Below are positions 1 to 7,862 of a stretch of DNA of 15,797 nt, one piece after another. Positions within the stretch are counted from its first letter, which is position 1. Each line of letters begins with the position of its first letter. The notes beneath the pieces are model-generated. The model was given only the letters and a program-made list of their open reading frames with translations. It was not told the origin of the DNA and did not search any database. The stretch is from Gammaproteobacteria bacterium (GTDB taxonomy: Bacteria > Pseudomonadota > Gammaproteobacteria > J044). The position numbers and the translations under genes are program-made. Location of the stretch: NCBI GenBank assembly GCA_003696465.1, contig RFHG01000354.1:1-15797 (forward strand). Direction: 5' to 3'.

Positions 1-181
1 CGACCTGCTGCGACGCAGCCGCCCCGTACTCGAGGCCGAGGCCTGGCACTGCCTGCAACAGCTGACACACGCATGGCAGCAGGTGGCCTATGCCCACGAA
101 CAACTGCCCGCGGAACACCTCGACCGGCTCGAGGCCTGCCGCCATGCCCTGCTGGAAACTCGGGCGGAGGAACCGGCATGA
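1..181 (+). CDS. C-terminal end of a DUF4129-like protein (partial)
   Basis: Only the last 59 codons are in the window, read from base 2 to a TGA at 179-181. The visible part is a mostly helical tail rich in Leu, Ala, Glu and Arg. A stretch reading LQQLTHAWQQVAYAHEQLP resembles the C-terminal helical end of DUF4129 proteins, where a conserved helix ends in a Tyr-containing turn. The family call rests mainly on context: in many Gram-negative bacteria DUF4129 precedes DUF4350, MoxR and DUF58 genes in one operon, and that order follows here. The stop overlaps the next start as ATGA, which suggests translational coupling. DUF4129 proteins are usually membrane anchored and of unknown function. Codon use matches the neighbours. 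Confidence 0.6.
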   Translation, partial: DLLRRSRPVLEAEAWHCLQQLTHAWQQVAYAHEQLPAEHLDRLEACRHALLETRAEEPA

Positions 182-1349
182 CCCGCCGGACCATCTACCT
201 GCTGCTGGGGGGGCTGTTGCTGATCCTGGTCGTCTGGATCATGGCCCATCTGCGGCCGGTCATCGTGACGGTCCCCGTCCCTCCGGGCGAGGAGGCGGTG
301 CGCTGGCCCCTGCTGGCCCTGGAACGCTTTGTCGAACGCATGGGCGGCAGCAGCGCGCGCCTGACCGACCCCAGGGCACTGCGCCAGCACCCCGCGCCCG
401 ACGAAACCCTGATCATTCTCGAGGACGGCCCCCTGATCGCGCCGCAGGCACCGGAACTGCTGGCACGGGTCCGGGAAGGCGGGCGACTCATTATCGGCCT
501 GCCCCGATCCGAGGCGGAAAACCTGCAGGGTGCCCGGCTGCCGATCTTCGAGGCCCTTCAGCTTGGCGGCCAGGCCCGGGACAAGTGCTCCGGGCAGAAA
601 ACGCTGGACACCGCCCTGACCGACGACAACGGAACCCCGCTGCAGCTGAAGATGGATGCCTGCCGCTGGATCATCAGCCTCGGGGGAGCGCCCGGCGCGC
701 CCGCGCGGAACACGGTGGCCAAGCTGCTGGGCATGCGGGGAGAGGTGCTGGCGCGGGACAAGGATGGCGTACACCTGCTGCGCCGGCGGCTGGGCAAGGG
801 GGAGATCATTCTGGCATCGGATCTTGCCTGGCTGGAGGGTACCCGACCGGGCGAGGCCAACCACGCCGAACTGATCTGGCGCCTGGTGGGCGACCGCCCC
901 CGGGTACTGCTCATGGCCCGCCCGGACGCCCCGCCGCTGTACCGGCTGATCCTCGACCACCTGCCGCAGACCAGCGCCGTCCTGGCGCTGCTGCTTCTGG
1001 CTTGGCTGTGGCGCCGGACAGTACGCTTCGGGCCGCTGCTGCCCCCGCCCTCGGGCGAGCGGCGCAGCCTGGGCGAGCACATCGAGGCCGCCGGCCGCTA
1101 CCTGTGGGAACAGCATGCCGAACAGGGCCTGCTGGAGTCGGTGCGGCGTCGCGTGTTGCGCACCCTGGCGCGACATCACCCGCAGAGCCGGCACCTTGAC
1201 GACAATGCCCGCATCCTGTGGCTGGCGGAACGCGTCGACATGCCGCCCGAGACCGTACACCGCCTGCTGCATGGCAGCCCGCCGCACCAGCGGCACGAAT
1301 TCACCCGCATCATCCAGCAACTGCAACGCCTCGAGGAGCAGATCCGAAC

Positions 1350-1353
<4 letters not shown>
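178..1353 (+). CDS. DUF4350 domain membrane protein
   Basis: A 391-residue protein with one membrane segment near residues 5-22, a large soluble part to about residue 262, a second membrane segment near 266-281 and a basic cytoplasmic tail to 391. This layout fits DUF4350 proteins, whose middle part resembles a GATase/flavodoxin-like fold and is predicted to be periplasmic. Function is unknown; the family is associated with MoxR/DUF58 operons. The ATG at 178 is preferred over an in-frame ATG at 73: it has GGAGG 7 nt upstream, overlaps the previous stop as ATGA, and begins immediately before the membrane helix. The upstream extension would be low-complexity residues lying over the preceding gene. 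It overlaps the MoxR start by ATGA. Confidence 0.8.
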
Positions 1354-2314
<961 letters not shown>

Positions 2315-2318
<4 letters not shown>

Positions 2319-3643
2319 CCGGCCCGCGCCCCCTGCCGCTGCCGGGCCCACGCCTGCTGCAGGCGCTCGGGCTGCTGGCCCTGCTCGGGCTGCCCCTGGC
2401 CTGGTGGCCGGCGCTGGCCGGAGGCTGGGGCCTGCTCGCCCTGATAGTGGCGCTGCTGGCCGGCCTCGACCTCTGGCGCCTTGCCCGGCTGCCCACACCC
2501 GAGGCACAGCGCCTGCTCGGCGAGGCGGCCAGCCTCGGCAACCCGCTGCCGGTGCGGGTCGTCCTGCACAACCTCCACGATCGCCCCCTCAAGCTGGACT
2601 GTCACGACCACCACCCTGCACCCTGCCTGATCGAAGGCATGCCGCAACTCGGCTGCACACTGCCGGCAAAAGGGGCATACCGCATCGAATATCGCATCAC
2701 CCCCGAGGAACGCGGGGCACTGGAGTTTCCCGGCATCGAACTGCGCCTGCATGCCCCCTGGGGGCTGTGGTCCTGGCGCCGCTTCATTCCCCTGCGGCAG
2801 ACCCTGCGCGTCTACCCCGACCTGACCCCGGTCGCCCGCTACACCCTGCTTGCAGCCGAGCGCCAGCTCGGCCGGATGGGCATCCGACTGCGCCGGCGGC
2901 GCGGCGAGGGCCAGGACTTCCACCAGCTGCGCGAATACCAGCATGGCGACCCGCTGCGCCAGATCGACTGGAAGGCCAGCGCCCGCCTGCGCCGGCTGAT
3001 CTCGCGCGAGTACCAGCTCGAACGCGACCAGCAGATCGTTTTTCTGCTCGACTGCGGCCACCGCATGCGCGGGCGCGACGGCCTGCATTCGAACTTCGAC
3101 CATGCCCTCAACGCCATCCTGCTGATGACCCATGTCGCCCTGCGCCAGGGCGATGCCGTGGGCCTGGCCAGCTTCAGCGGCAGCGCCCGCTGGCTGCCTC
3201 CCGGCAAGGGCCGGCTGGCCATGAGCCGCATACTCGATGCCCTCTACGACCTGCAGCCCACCCGCCAGGCACCGGACTATGCCGCGGCGGCCACCCGCCT
3301 GCTGCTCAATCAGCGGCGGCGGGCCCTGGTCATCCTCGTCACCAACCTGCGCGACGAGGATCCCGCCGAACTGCTGCCCGCCGTGCGCATGCTCCAGCGC
3401 AACCACCTGGTGCTGGTAGCCAGCCTGCGCGAGCCGGTCATCGACCGCCTGCGCAGCCAGCCCGTGGACGGCTTCGAAACGGCCCTGCGCCATGCGGCCG
3501 CCGAGGACTACCTGCAGCGCAGACAGCGAGCCATCGAATGGCTCGACGCCCATCGCGTGCTGCACCTGGACACCCCGCCGGCCCGTCTCGCCACCCGCCT
3601 GGTCAACCGCTATCTCGAGATCAAGGCCGCCGGGCAGCTCTGA
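2315..3643 (+). CDS. DUF58 domain protein, vWA-like MoxR partner
   Basis: A 442-residue protein with two closely spaced membrane segments at about residues 13-33 and 36-54, then a cytosolic or periplasmic beta-rich part and a C-terminal DUF58 domain. The DUF58 signature is clear: GEGQDF at 197-202, then R-E-Y at 206-208 and G-D at 211-212, followed by an IDWKASAR block. This is followed by a vWA-like strand ending in D246-C-G-H-R-M, where a canonical metal site would read D-x-S-x-S. The start is GTG at 2315, overlapping the MoxR stop as GTGA with GGAGG 10 nt upstream. It closes the DUF4129-DUF4350-MoxR-DUF58 operon. Role is unknown; the association with MoxR suggests a complex remodelled by that ATPase. 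Confidence 0.92.
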
Positions 3644-3675
3644 CGGGGCATCTACTGTCCCGGATGCGGTGCTTC

Positions 3676-3690
3676 ATGGCACAATGCCAT
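3676..3690. repeat. Short perfect palindrome upstream of the Crp/Fnr regulator
   Basis: ATGGCA-CAA-TGCCAT is a 6-bp inverted repeat with a 3-nt centre. It lies 33 bp before the preferred start of the regulator and contains an alternative in-frame ATG at 3684. It could be an operator or a small hairpin. There is no T-tract directly after it, so it is not a convincing terminator for the DUF58 operon. Confidence 0.35.
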
Positions 3691-3722
3691 TCAACCGTTT
3701 TGGCAACGATATTCTTACTACA

Positions 3723-4358
3723 ATGACGACCAGAGACGAAGCCGGACTGCATTCTCCACCCGATTACATCCCTGCCGATCTGCTGGCACAGGCCACACCG
3801 CTGCAGCTCGAGCGAGGCGAGCGGCTGTTCAGCGAGGGCGAGCCGGTACGGAATCTGTACTTTGTCCAGTCCGGAGAGCTCAAGGCCGTACGCGTCCAGG
3901 CCGACGGCACGCAGACCGTGATGATCCGCGCCCATGCCGGTGATTACTTCGCGGAATCCGCAATGGCAGTGGAACGCTACATTTGCCATGCCATGGCCGT
4001 GCGCAAGACCCGCCTGCTCGCCTTCCCTGCCGCAGCCTTCCGCCAGGCCCTTATGGATGATGGACATTTCTCGCTGGCCTTCTCGCTCGGCATGGCCGCC
4101 CATGCCCGGCGCCAGTGTTCCCGCCAGGAACGCTTGCGGCTCAAGCGGGCGCGTGATCGCATTCTGCACCTCCTGGTCTGCGAGGGCGGACCGGAGGGCG
4201 TGATCGAGTGGCCCACCTCGCTTGCCGAAATGGCAGAAGAACTGGGGCTGGAAGCGGAAACCCTCTATCGCACCCTGAGCGAACTCGAACGCGAGGGCAT
4301 CCTTGCCCGCGACCGGCGACGCCTGCAGCTGCTCGATAAGGCGCCAGGGCAATCCTGA
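3723..4358 (+). CDS. Crp/Fnr-family transcriptional regulator, effector unknown
   Basis: A 211-residue regulator with an N-terminal cyclic-nucleotide-like beta barrel (about residues 15-125), a dimer helix and a C-terminal winged helix. The barrel carries FAESAMA followed by ERYICHAMA, the arrangement of the non-cAMP YHCDA-type subgroup; the Arg-Ser pair that binds cAMP phosphate is absent. There is no N-terminal Cys cluster, so it is not an oxygen-sensing Fe-S Fnr. The recognition helix reads E177-A-E-T-L-Y-R183: the Glu and Arg that contact TGA in Crp and Fnr sites are kept, and the Crp-specific Arg is Ala. Start is uncertain: ATG 3723 and in-frame ATG 3684 (MPFNRF..., 224 residues) both lack a Shine-Dalgarno. 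The stop codon is part of a candidate operator. Confidence 0.85.
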   Translation: MTTRDEAGLHSPPDYIPADLLAQATPLQLERGERLFSEGEPVRNLYFVQSGELKAVRVQADGTQTVMIRAHAGDYFAESAMAVERYICHAMAVRKTRLLAFPAAAFRQALMDDGHFSLAFSLGMAAHARRQCSRQERLRLKRARDRILHLLVCEGGPEGVIEWPTSLAEMAEELGLEAETLYRTLSELEREGILARDRRRLQLLDKAPGQS

Positions 4359-4367
4359 TTTCAATCA
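4356..4367 (+). promoter_or_regulatory. Candidate Fnr-type operator upstream of the porin
   Basis: TGAT-TTCA-ATCA is a perfect 4+4 inverted repeat with the Fnr/Crp spacing, matching TTGAT-N4-ATCAA at eight of ten positions. It overlaps the TGA stop of the regulator gene. A possible -10 (AATACT, 4392-4397) would place transcription near 4404, putting the site centre at about -42, which is the class II activator position. The neighbouring Crp/Fnr protein keeps the Glu and Arg that read TGA. The binding protein is an inference. Confidence 0.4.
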
Positions 4368-4405
4368 TGTTTTTGCCTGTAATCGCCATGAAATACTCCC
4401 CCGTC

Positions 4406-4425
4406 ATGCCACCCCTCGGTGGCAT
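4406..4425 (+). promoter_or_regulatory. Perfect hairpin in the porin leader
   Basis: ATGCCACC-CCTC-GGTGGCAT forms an uninterrupted 8-bp stem with a 4-nt loop, ending 41 nt before the porin ATG. Only two T residues follow, so it is a weak terminator candidate for the regulator gene. If transcription begins near 4404 it would be the 5'-terminal stem-loop of the porin mRNA, like the stabilising hairpin of the E. coli ompA leader. Which of the two roles applies cannot be settled from sequence. Confidence 0.6.
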
Positions 4426-4466
4426 TTACGACGACCACAACCTTTCCAATCCGATGGGGGATTACC

Positions 4467-5516
4467 ATGAAACAGGCAATGACCGTCTTGACCCTGGCCA
4501 GCATGGCCACCGTACTGTCCCAGCCCGTGTTTGCGGCCGGGGCAAGCGAGGACCTGGCTCATCTCTATGGCCAGTTGCGCGTCAGCATCGACAACCATTC
4601 CGGTGACTGGGCTGCAGGCCAGGACGGCACTTCCATCGTCAGCAACGCCTCGCGCCTCGGCGTCAAGGGCCACTATCCCGCCGGCATCCTGAATGCCAAT
4701 CTCATCTACCAGGCCGAAGTGCGCTACGAGACCACGGACTCGGTCAATGGCACTGCCAGCAAGCAGCTGGAGTTTCGTGAAGGCTATGCCGGCCTGGCCA
4801 GCAAGCAGTGGGGACGAGCCCGGCTGGGCCGCCTGAGTGTGGCCTACAAGACCACCCTGACCAAGATCGATCCGTGGAACGATAATGCGCCGCAGTCACG
4901 CGCCTCGGGTCGCCAGGGGTCTTCCGAGCTGCATTCGAGCTACTTCAACAACGCAGTGGACTACGTTACCCCGAAGATTGCCGGCGGCCTGACCGCATCG
5001 GTCTGGATGGCCAGCGAGTTCAACAACAGTACAAAGCCGCTGCACAACACGGGCACCCTGAGCAACTTTACCGGCGGTCGCGCAGCCGGCGCCGGGATTC
5101 GCTGGAACAAGGGCCCGCTTTTCCTCAGCGCCGATTACATCGACATCAATGCCGATGCTATTGGAAGCCCCAATCTTGCGAACGATAGTGGCTGGCAGGT
5201 GGGTGCCCGCTACAAGATCGGTGCCTTCTCTGTGGCCGGCCTGTACGAAGATGTGAAAAAAATCGGCCTCGGCAAGAATGCCTATGTCAACGGCATCTAC
5301 AAGGTCGGCAAGACACGCATCATCGCCACCTACGGCACCAACAAGGATGCAGCTCAATACGGCAACAAGGACTGGCGTACTGCCACCATCGGGGCCAAGT
5401 ACAGCCTGCCGCACAAGTCCGAGCTGTTCGCCGCGTTCGTCAACAAGAAAAACACCACCGACAGCCTGACCTACAACACCTTCACGGTCGGCCTGAACGC
5501 CAAGTTCGGCTACTGA
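4467..5516 (+). CDS. Gram-negative trimeric-type porin
   Basis: A 349-residue outer-membrane beta-barrel precursor. Residues 1-23 are a signal peptide (Lys at 2, hydrophobic core, V-F-A cleavage site before A24). The mature part alternates short amphipathic strands with Gly, Asn and Ser-rich turns, begins with the typical LYGQLRVSID strand, contains SRLGVKG, LEFREGYAGL and GRARLGR, and ends in K-F-G-Y, the terminal aromatic residue recognised for outer-membrane assembly. This is the pattern of the general porin (Porin_4) family of proteobacteria; substrate preference cannot be read. The ATG at 4467 has GGGGGA 5 nt upstream; an in-frame ATG at 4419 lies in the leader hairpin and would spoil the signal peptide. 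The gene ends before a strong hairpin, so it is probably monocistronic. Confidence 0.92.
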   Translation: MKQAMTVLTLASMATVLSQPVFAAGASEDLAHLYGQLRVSIDNHSGDWAAGQDGTSIVSNASRLGVKGHYPAGILNANLIYQAEVRYETTDSVNGTASKQLEFREGYAGLASKQWGRARLGRLSVAYKTTLTKIDPWNDNAPQSRASGRQGSSELHSSYFNNAVDYVTPKIAGGLTASVWMASEFNNSTKPLHNTGTLSNFTGGRAAGAGIRWNKGPLFLSADYIDINADAIGSPNLANDSGWQVGARYKIGAFSVAGLYEDVKKIGLGKNAYVNGIYKVGKTRIIATYGTNKDAAQYGNKDWRTATIGAKYSLPHKSELFAAFVNKKNTTDSLTYNTFTVGLNAKFGY

Positions 5517-5550
5517 TTCCGGCGGCCGTGGCCGCATGAAGTGAAAGCTC

Positions 5551-5587
5551 GGGGCCGGGCCGCATACCCATGCGGTTCGGCCCCTTT
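5551..5587 (+). terminator. Long hairpin after the porin gene
   Basis: GGGGCCGGGCCGCAT (5551-5565) pairs with ATGCGGTTCGGCCCC (5570-5584) over 15 bp with two G-U pairs and a 4-nt ACCC loop, followed by TTT and then C residues. The position 35 nt after the porin stop and the stability suggest transcription termination, although the T-tract is short. It lies upstream of the rhodanese ribosome site. Confidence 0.75.
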
Positions 5588-5620
5588 CCCCTACCGCAAG
5601 CCCTATCGGAGACTCCGCGC

Positions 5621-6571
5621 ATGATCCAGCAACCGAAAATTCCTCGCGCATGGCACATCGCCCTCTGTCTGCTCCTGCTCGGACTGCTGGCACCCGTTTC
5701 CAGCACCCTGGCAGCGCCCTCATTCCTGGTCGATGCAGACTGGCTTGCCGAACACAAGAATGACCCGAACCTGGTCATCCTCGAAGTACGCTATTATCCC
5801 CACCGCTACTACACCATCGGACATATCCCCGGCGCCATTCAGGTCCAGCGATTCAAGGACCTGGGCGACAACCATGCCACGCCGCTGATGCGCTTCCCTT
5901 CACGCGAGGCCTTTCAGGCCACCCTGCGTCGCTGGGGCGTCAACGACGATTCCACCCTGGTCCTGTACGACGATTCCCGAACCGCACTGACTTCGCGTCT
6001 GTATTTTCTGCTCGCGCTTTACGGCTTCGACATGAACCGGGTCAAGATACTCGATGGGGGGACCATCGAATGGACCGCATTCGAGGAACTGAGCAAGGAA
6101 CCGGCCCACCCCCAGCCCGGCAACGTCCATCTCAAGCCGGCCAACCCGCGCATGTTCGTGGAATGGACCGATGTCTATGATGACGTGGTCTCCCGTCGGG
6201 ATCCGGACATTGTCCTGCTCGACGCCCGTCCCCATCCGCACTACACCGGCGAGGTCATCAAGCATGCAGTCCGGGGAGGGCATATTCCCGGCGCCATTAA
6301 TATCGTTTCTCTGGACGGCACCGACCCGGAGTCGCAGAAATGGCTTTCGGATGACGAACTGAAGGAAATGTACGCGCAACTTCCCCGCGACAAGACCATC
6401 TATGTCTACTGCCATGACGGATTCCGCATGAGTCTGGCCTGGCTGCAGCTTACTCATCTGGGCTTCAAGGATGTACGCCTGTACAACGGCGGCTGGGCAC
6501 ACTGGGGCAATGCGCTGGCCCTGCCGGTGGTCGAGGGCGAAGAGCCGTTCGACGACAACTTTGCCCTCTAG
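5621..6571 (+). CDS. Periplasmic tandem-rhodanese sulfurtransferase
   Basis: A 316-residue protein with two rhodanese domains, as in thiosulfate or 3-mercaptopyruvate sulfurtransferases, which move a sulfane sulfur onto an active-site Cys. Residues 1-32 are a signal peptide (hydrophobic run IALCLLLLGLLAPVSS, cleavage near L-A-A), so the enzyme should be exported. Domain 1 has the GHIPGAI motif and LYDDSR, with D117 where an active Cys would be. Domain 2 has GGHIPGAIN and the catalytic loop C264-H-D-G-F-R269. An inactive first domain and active second domain is normal for this family. The ATG at 5621 has CGGAGA 8 nt upstream; an in-frame ATG at 5570 lies within the hairpin stem and is rejected. 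The acceptor is unknown. A strong hairpin follows the stop. Confidence 0.9.
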   Translation: MIQQPKIPRAWHIALCLLLLGLLAPVSSTLAAPSFLVDADWLAEHKNDPNLVILEVRYYPHRYYTIGHIPGAIQVQRFKDLGDNHATPLMRFPSREAFQATLRRWGVNDDSTLVLYDDSRTALTSRLYFLLALYGFDMNRVKILDGGTIEWTAFEELSKEPAHPQPGNVHLKPANPRMFVEWTDVYDDVVSRRDPDIVLLDARPHPHYTGEVIKHAVRGGHIPGAINIVSLDGTDPESQKWLSDDELKEMYAQLPRDKTIYVYCHDGFRMSLAWLQLTHLGFKDVRLYNGGWAHWGNALALPVVEGEEPFDDNFAL

Positions 6572-6598
6572 CCTCGGGCGCACAGGCCTTGGATAACC

Positions 6599-6633
6599 GC
6601 CCCTGCCACGCCTCCCTCGGCGATGGCAGGGGC
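6599..6633 (+). terminator. GC-rich hairpin after the rhodanese gene
   Basis: GCCCCTGCCA (6599-6608) pairs with TGGCAGGGGC (6624-6633), and an inner CGCC/GGCG stem extends it with one bulged A, leaving a TCCCTC loop. It starts 28 nt after the rhodanese stop. There is no T-tract, so termination efficiency is uncertain. Confidence 0.6.
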
Positions 6634-6715
6634 ACCGGGATGCGCTGATGCTCGTGCCCCGCCACAATAGTCATGCTACAAATGTGGCTGACCTTTCACC
6701 CGGGGAAAACAACAA

Positions 6716-7282
6716 ATGACGGACGCCACCAGCAACCCGTACGCATCCCCGAACAGCATCCTCGAGACCAGCGAGGGAGGCTACGCCAACCTCTCCATCT
6801 GCACCCCGAGCGGGCGCTTGGGGCGTATGCGCTTCCTGGTGTACACCTTTGGTGTCTTGCTTAGTGGGTTGCTGCTGGCCAGCATCCTGCTAACCATTGC
6901 CATGGCGGCCATGGGTGTGTCCATGGATCCGGCGACCATTAGGGCCGATGGTCTGCCCACCGCCCTGAATATTCTGCCCTCTTTTATGCTTGGCATGGCG
7001 GTCATCAACCTGTTCCTCAGCATCAAGCGCCTGCACGACCTCGACATGAACGACTGTTGGGTGCTGGTGCTCGTGGTGCCCCTGCTGAATAGCCTCTTCT
7101 CACTCTACCTGCTGCTGGCACCCGGCACCGACGGCCCCAACCGTTTCGGCCCGCCCCCGCCCCCGAACAGCGGTGCGGTCAACTTCTTCGGCTGGATCAT
7201 CATCCTGCTCTACATCCTGGCCCTGCTGGGCATCATCGCCGCAATCGTGGTGCCGATGATGGCCGGTGGCCCCAACATGTAG
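6716..7282 (+). CDS. DUF805 inner-membrane protein
   Basis: A 188-residue membrane protein of the DUF805 (YhaH/YhaI-like) family, function unknown. The N-terminal 35 residues are polar and contain N-P-Y-A-S-P, a common start in this family. The family core follows: GRLGRMRFL, a membrane segment at about 40-65, then one near 82-103, the conserved basic-His-Asp loop IKRLHDLDMNDCW, another membrane segment at about 113-134 and the end motif PGTDGPNRFGPPPP. A last membrane segment lies near 158-182. The ATG at 6716 is the natural start; GGGGA upstream is 19 nt away, too far for an ideal ribosome site, so initiation may be weak. A shared hairpin separates it from convergent folA. Confidence 0.85.
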   Translation: MTDATSNPYASPNSILETSEGGYANLSICTPSGRLGRMRFLVYTFGVLLSGLLLASILLTIAMAAMGVSMDPATIRADGLPTALNILPSFMLGMAVINLFLSIKRLHDLDMNDCWVLVLVVPLLNSLFSLYLLLAPGTDGPNRFGPPPPPNSGAVNFFGWIIILLYILALLGIIAAIVVPMMAGGPNM

Positions 7283-7307
7283 CACACGGCTTCGACACAA
7301 GCCGCGC

Positions 7308-7343
7308 ACAGAGCCCCGGCCCGGTGCCGGGGCTCTGTCTTTC
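7308..7343 (+). terminator. Strong hairpin between convergent DUF805 and folA genes
   Basis: ACAGAGCCCCGGC (7308-7320) pairs perfectly with GCCGGGGCTCTGT (7326-7338): 13 bp with a 5-nt loop, followed on the plus strand by CTTTC. It lies between two convergent genes (stops at 7282 and 7356) and could serve both, but only the plus strand shows any T run. Confidence 0.8.
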
Positions 7344-7355
7344 GGGCGGCTACAG

Positions 7356-7859
7356 TCAGCGCCGATCGAGGGTGAGGAAGGTCAGCGACCAGGGGTTGTC
7401 GGCATCGGGCAGCATGAAGTCCCGCTGCACCACCTTCCAGTCGCGGCTGGACCACTCGGGGAAACGGGCGTCACCTTCCGGACGGCTGTCGATGAGGGTC
7501 AGGTAGAGCCGGTCCGCTAGCGGCAGGGCCTGTTCGTAGATCCGGGCACCACCGATGATCATGATTTCTTCCGGGTCTTCCTGCCTTGCGCGCTCCAGCG
7601 CGGCCTCCAGCGAATCCACCACCTCACAGCCCTCGATGGCCAGATCGGGCTGGCTGCTGACCACGATGTTGAGCCGGCCGGGCAGCGGCCGGCCGATGGA
7701 TTCGCAGGTACGCCGCCCCATGATCACCGGCTTGCCCAGGGTGATGCGCTTGAAGTGGGCCAGGTCCGCCGGCAGGTGCCAGGGCATGGCATTGTCCTGG
7801 CCAATGACGCCATTGGCGGCGACGGCGGCAATGAGTGCAATGCGGGGGGACTGACTCAT
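7356..7859 (-). CDS. folA: Dihydrofolate reductase
   Basis: A 167-residue cytoplasmic enzyme reducing dihydrofolate to tetrahydrofolate with NADPH, needed for thymidylate, purine and methionine synthesis. The family signatures are complete: NGVIGQDNAMPWHLPADLAHFK with D32 in the place of E. coli Asp27, then VIMGRRTCESIGRPLPGR for the NADPH site, and MIIGGARIYEQALP. Length is typical. The ATG at 7859 begins 3 nt after the speD stop, with GAGAAG inside the end of speD as ribosome site, so the two are probably cotranscribed. No thyA lies nearby. Nothing suggests a plasmid-type or trimethoprim-resistant variant; this looks like the chromosomal enzyme. Confidence 0.97.
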   Translation of the reverse strand: MSQSPRIALIAAVAANGVIGQDNAMPWHLPADLAHFKRITLGKPVIMGRRTCESIGRPLPGRLNIVVSSQPDLAIEGCEVVDSLEAALERARQEDPEEIMIIGGARIYEQALPLADRLYLTLIDSRPEGDARFPEWSSRDWKVVQRDFMLPDADNPWSLTFLTLDRR

Positions 7860-7862
7860 GGT

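Noticed and set aside
3700..3724. Sigma-70 promoter TTGGCA ... TACAAT before the Crp/Fnr gene
   Set aside because: The spacing is only 13 bp and the -10 would overlap the preferred start codon.
7190..7282. Pilin-like hydrophobic end (LLGIIAAIVVP) in the DUF805 protein
   Set aside because: It resembles a type IV pilin helix, but lies at the C-terminus with no prepilin cleavage motif before it; it is simply the last membrane segment.
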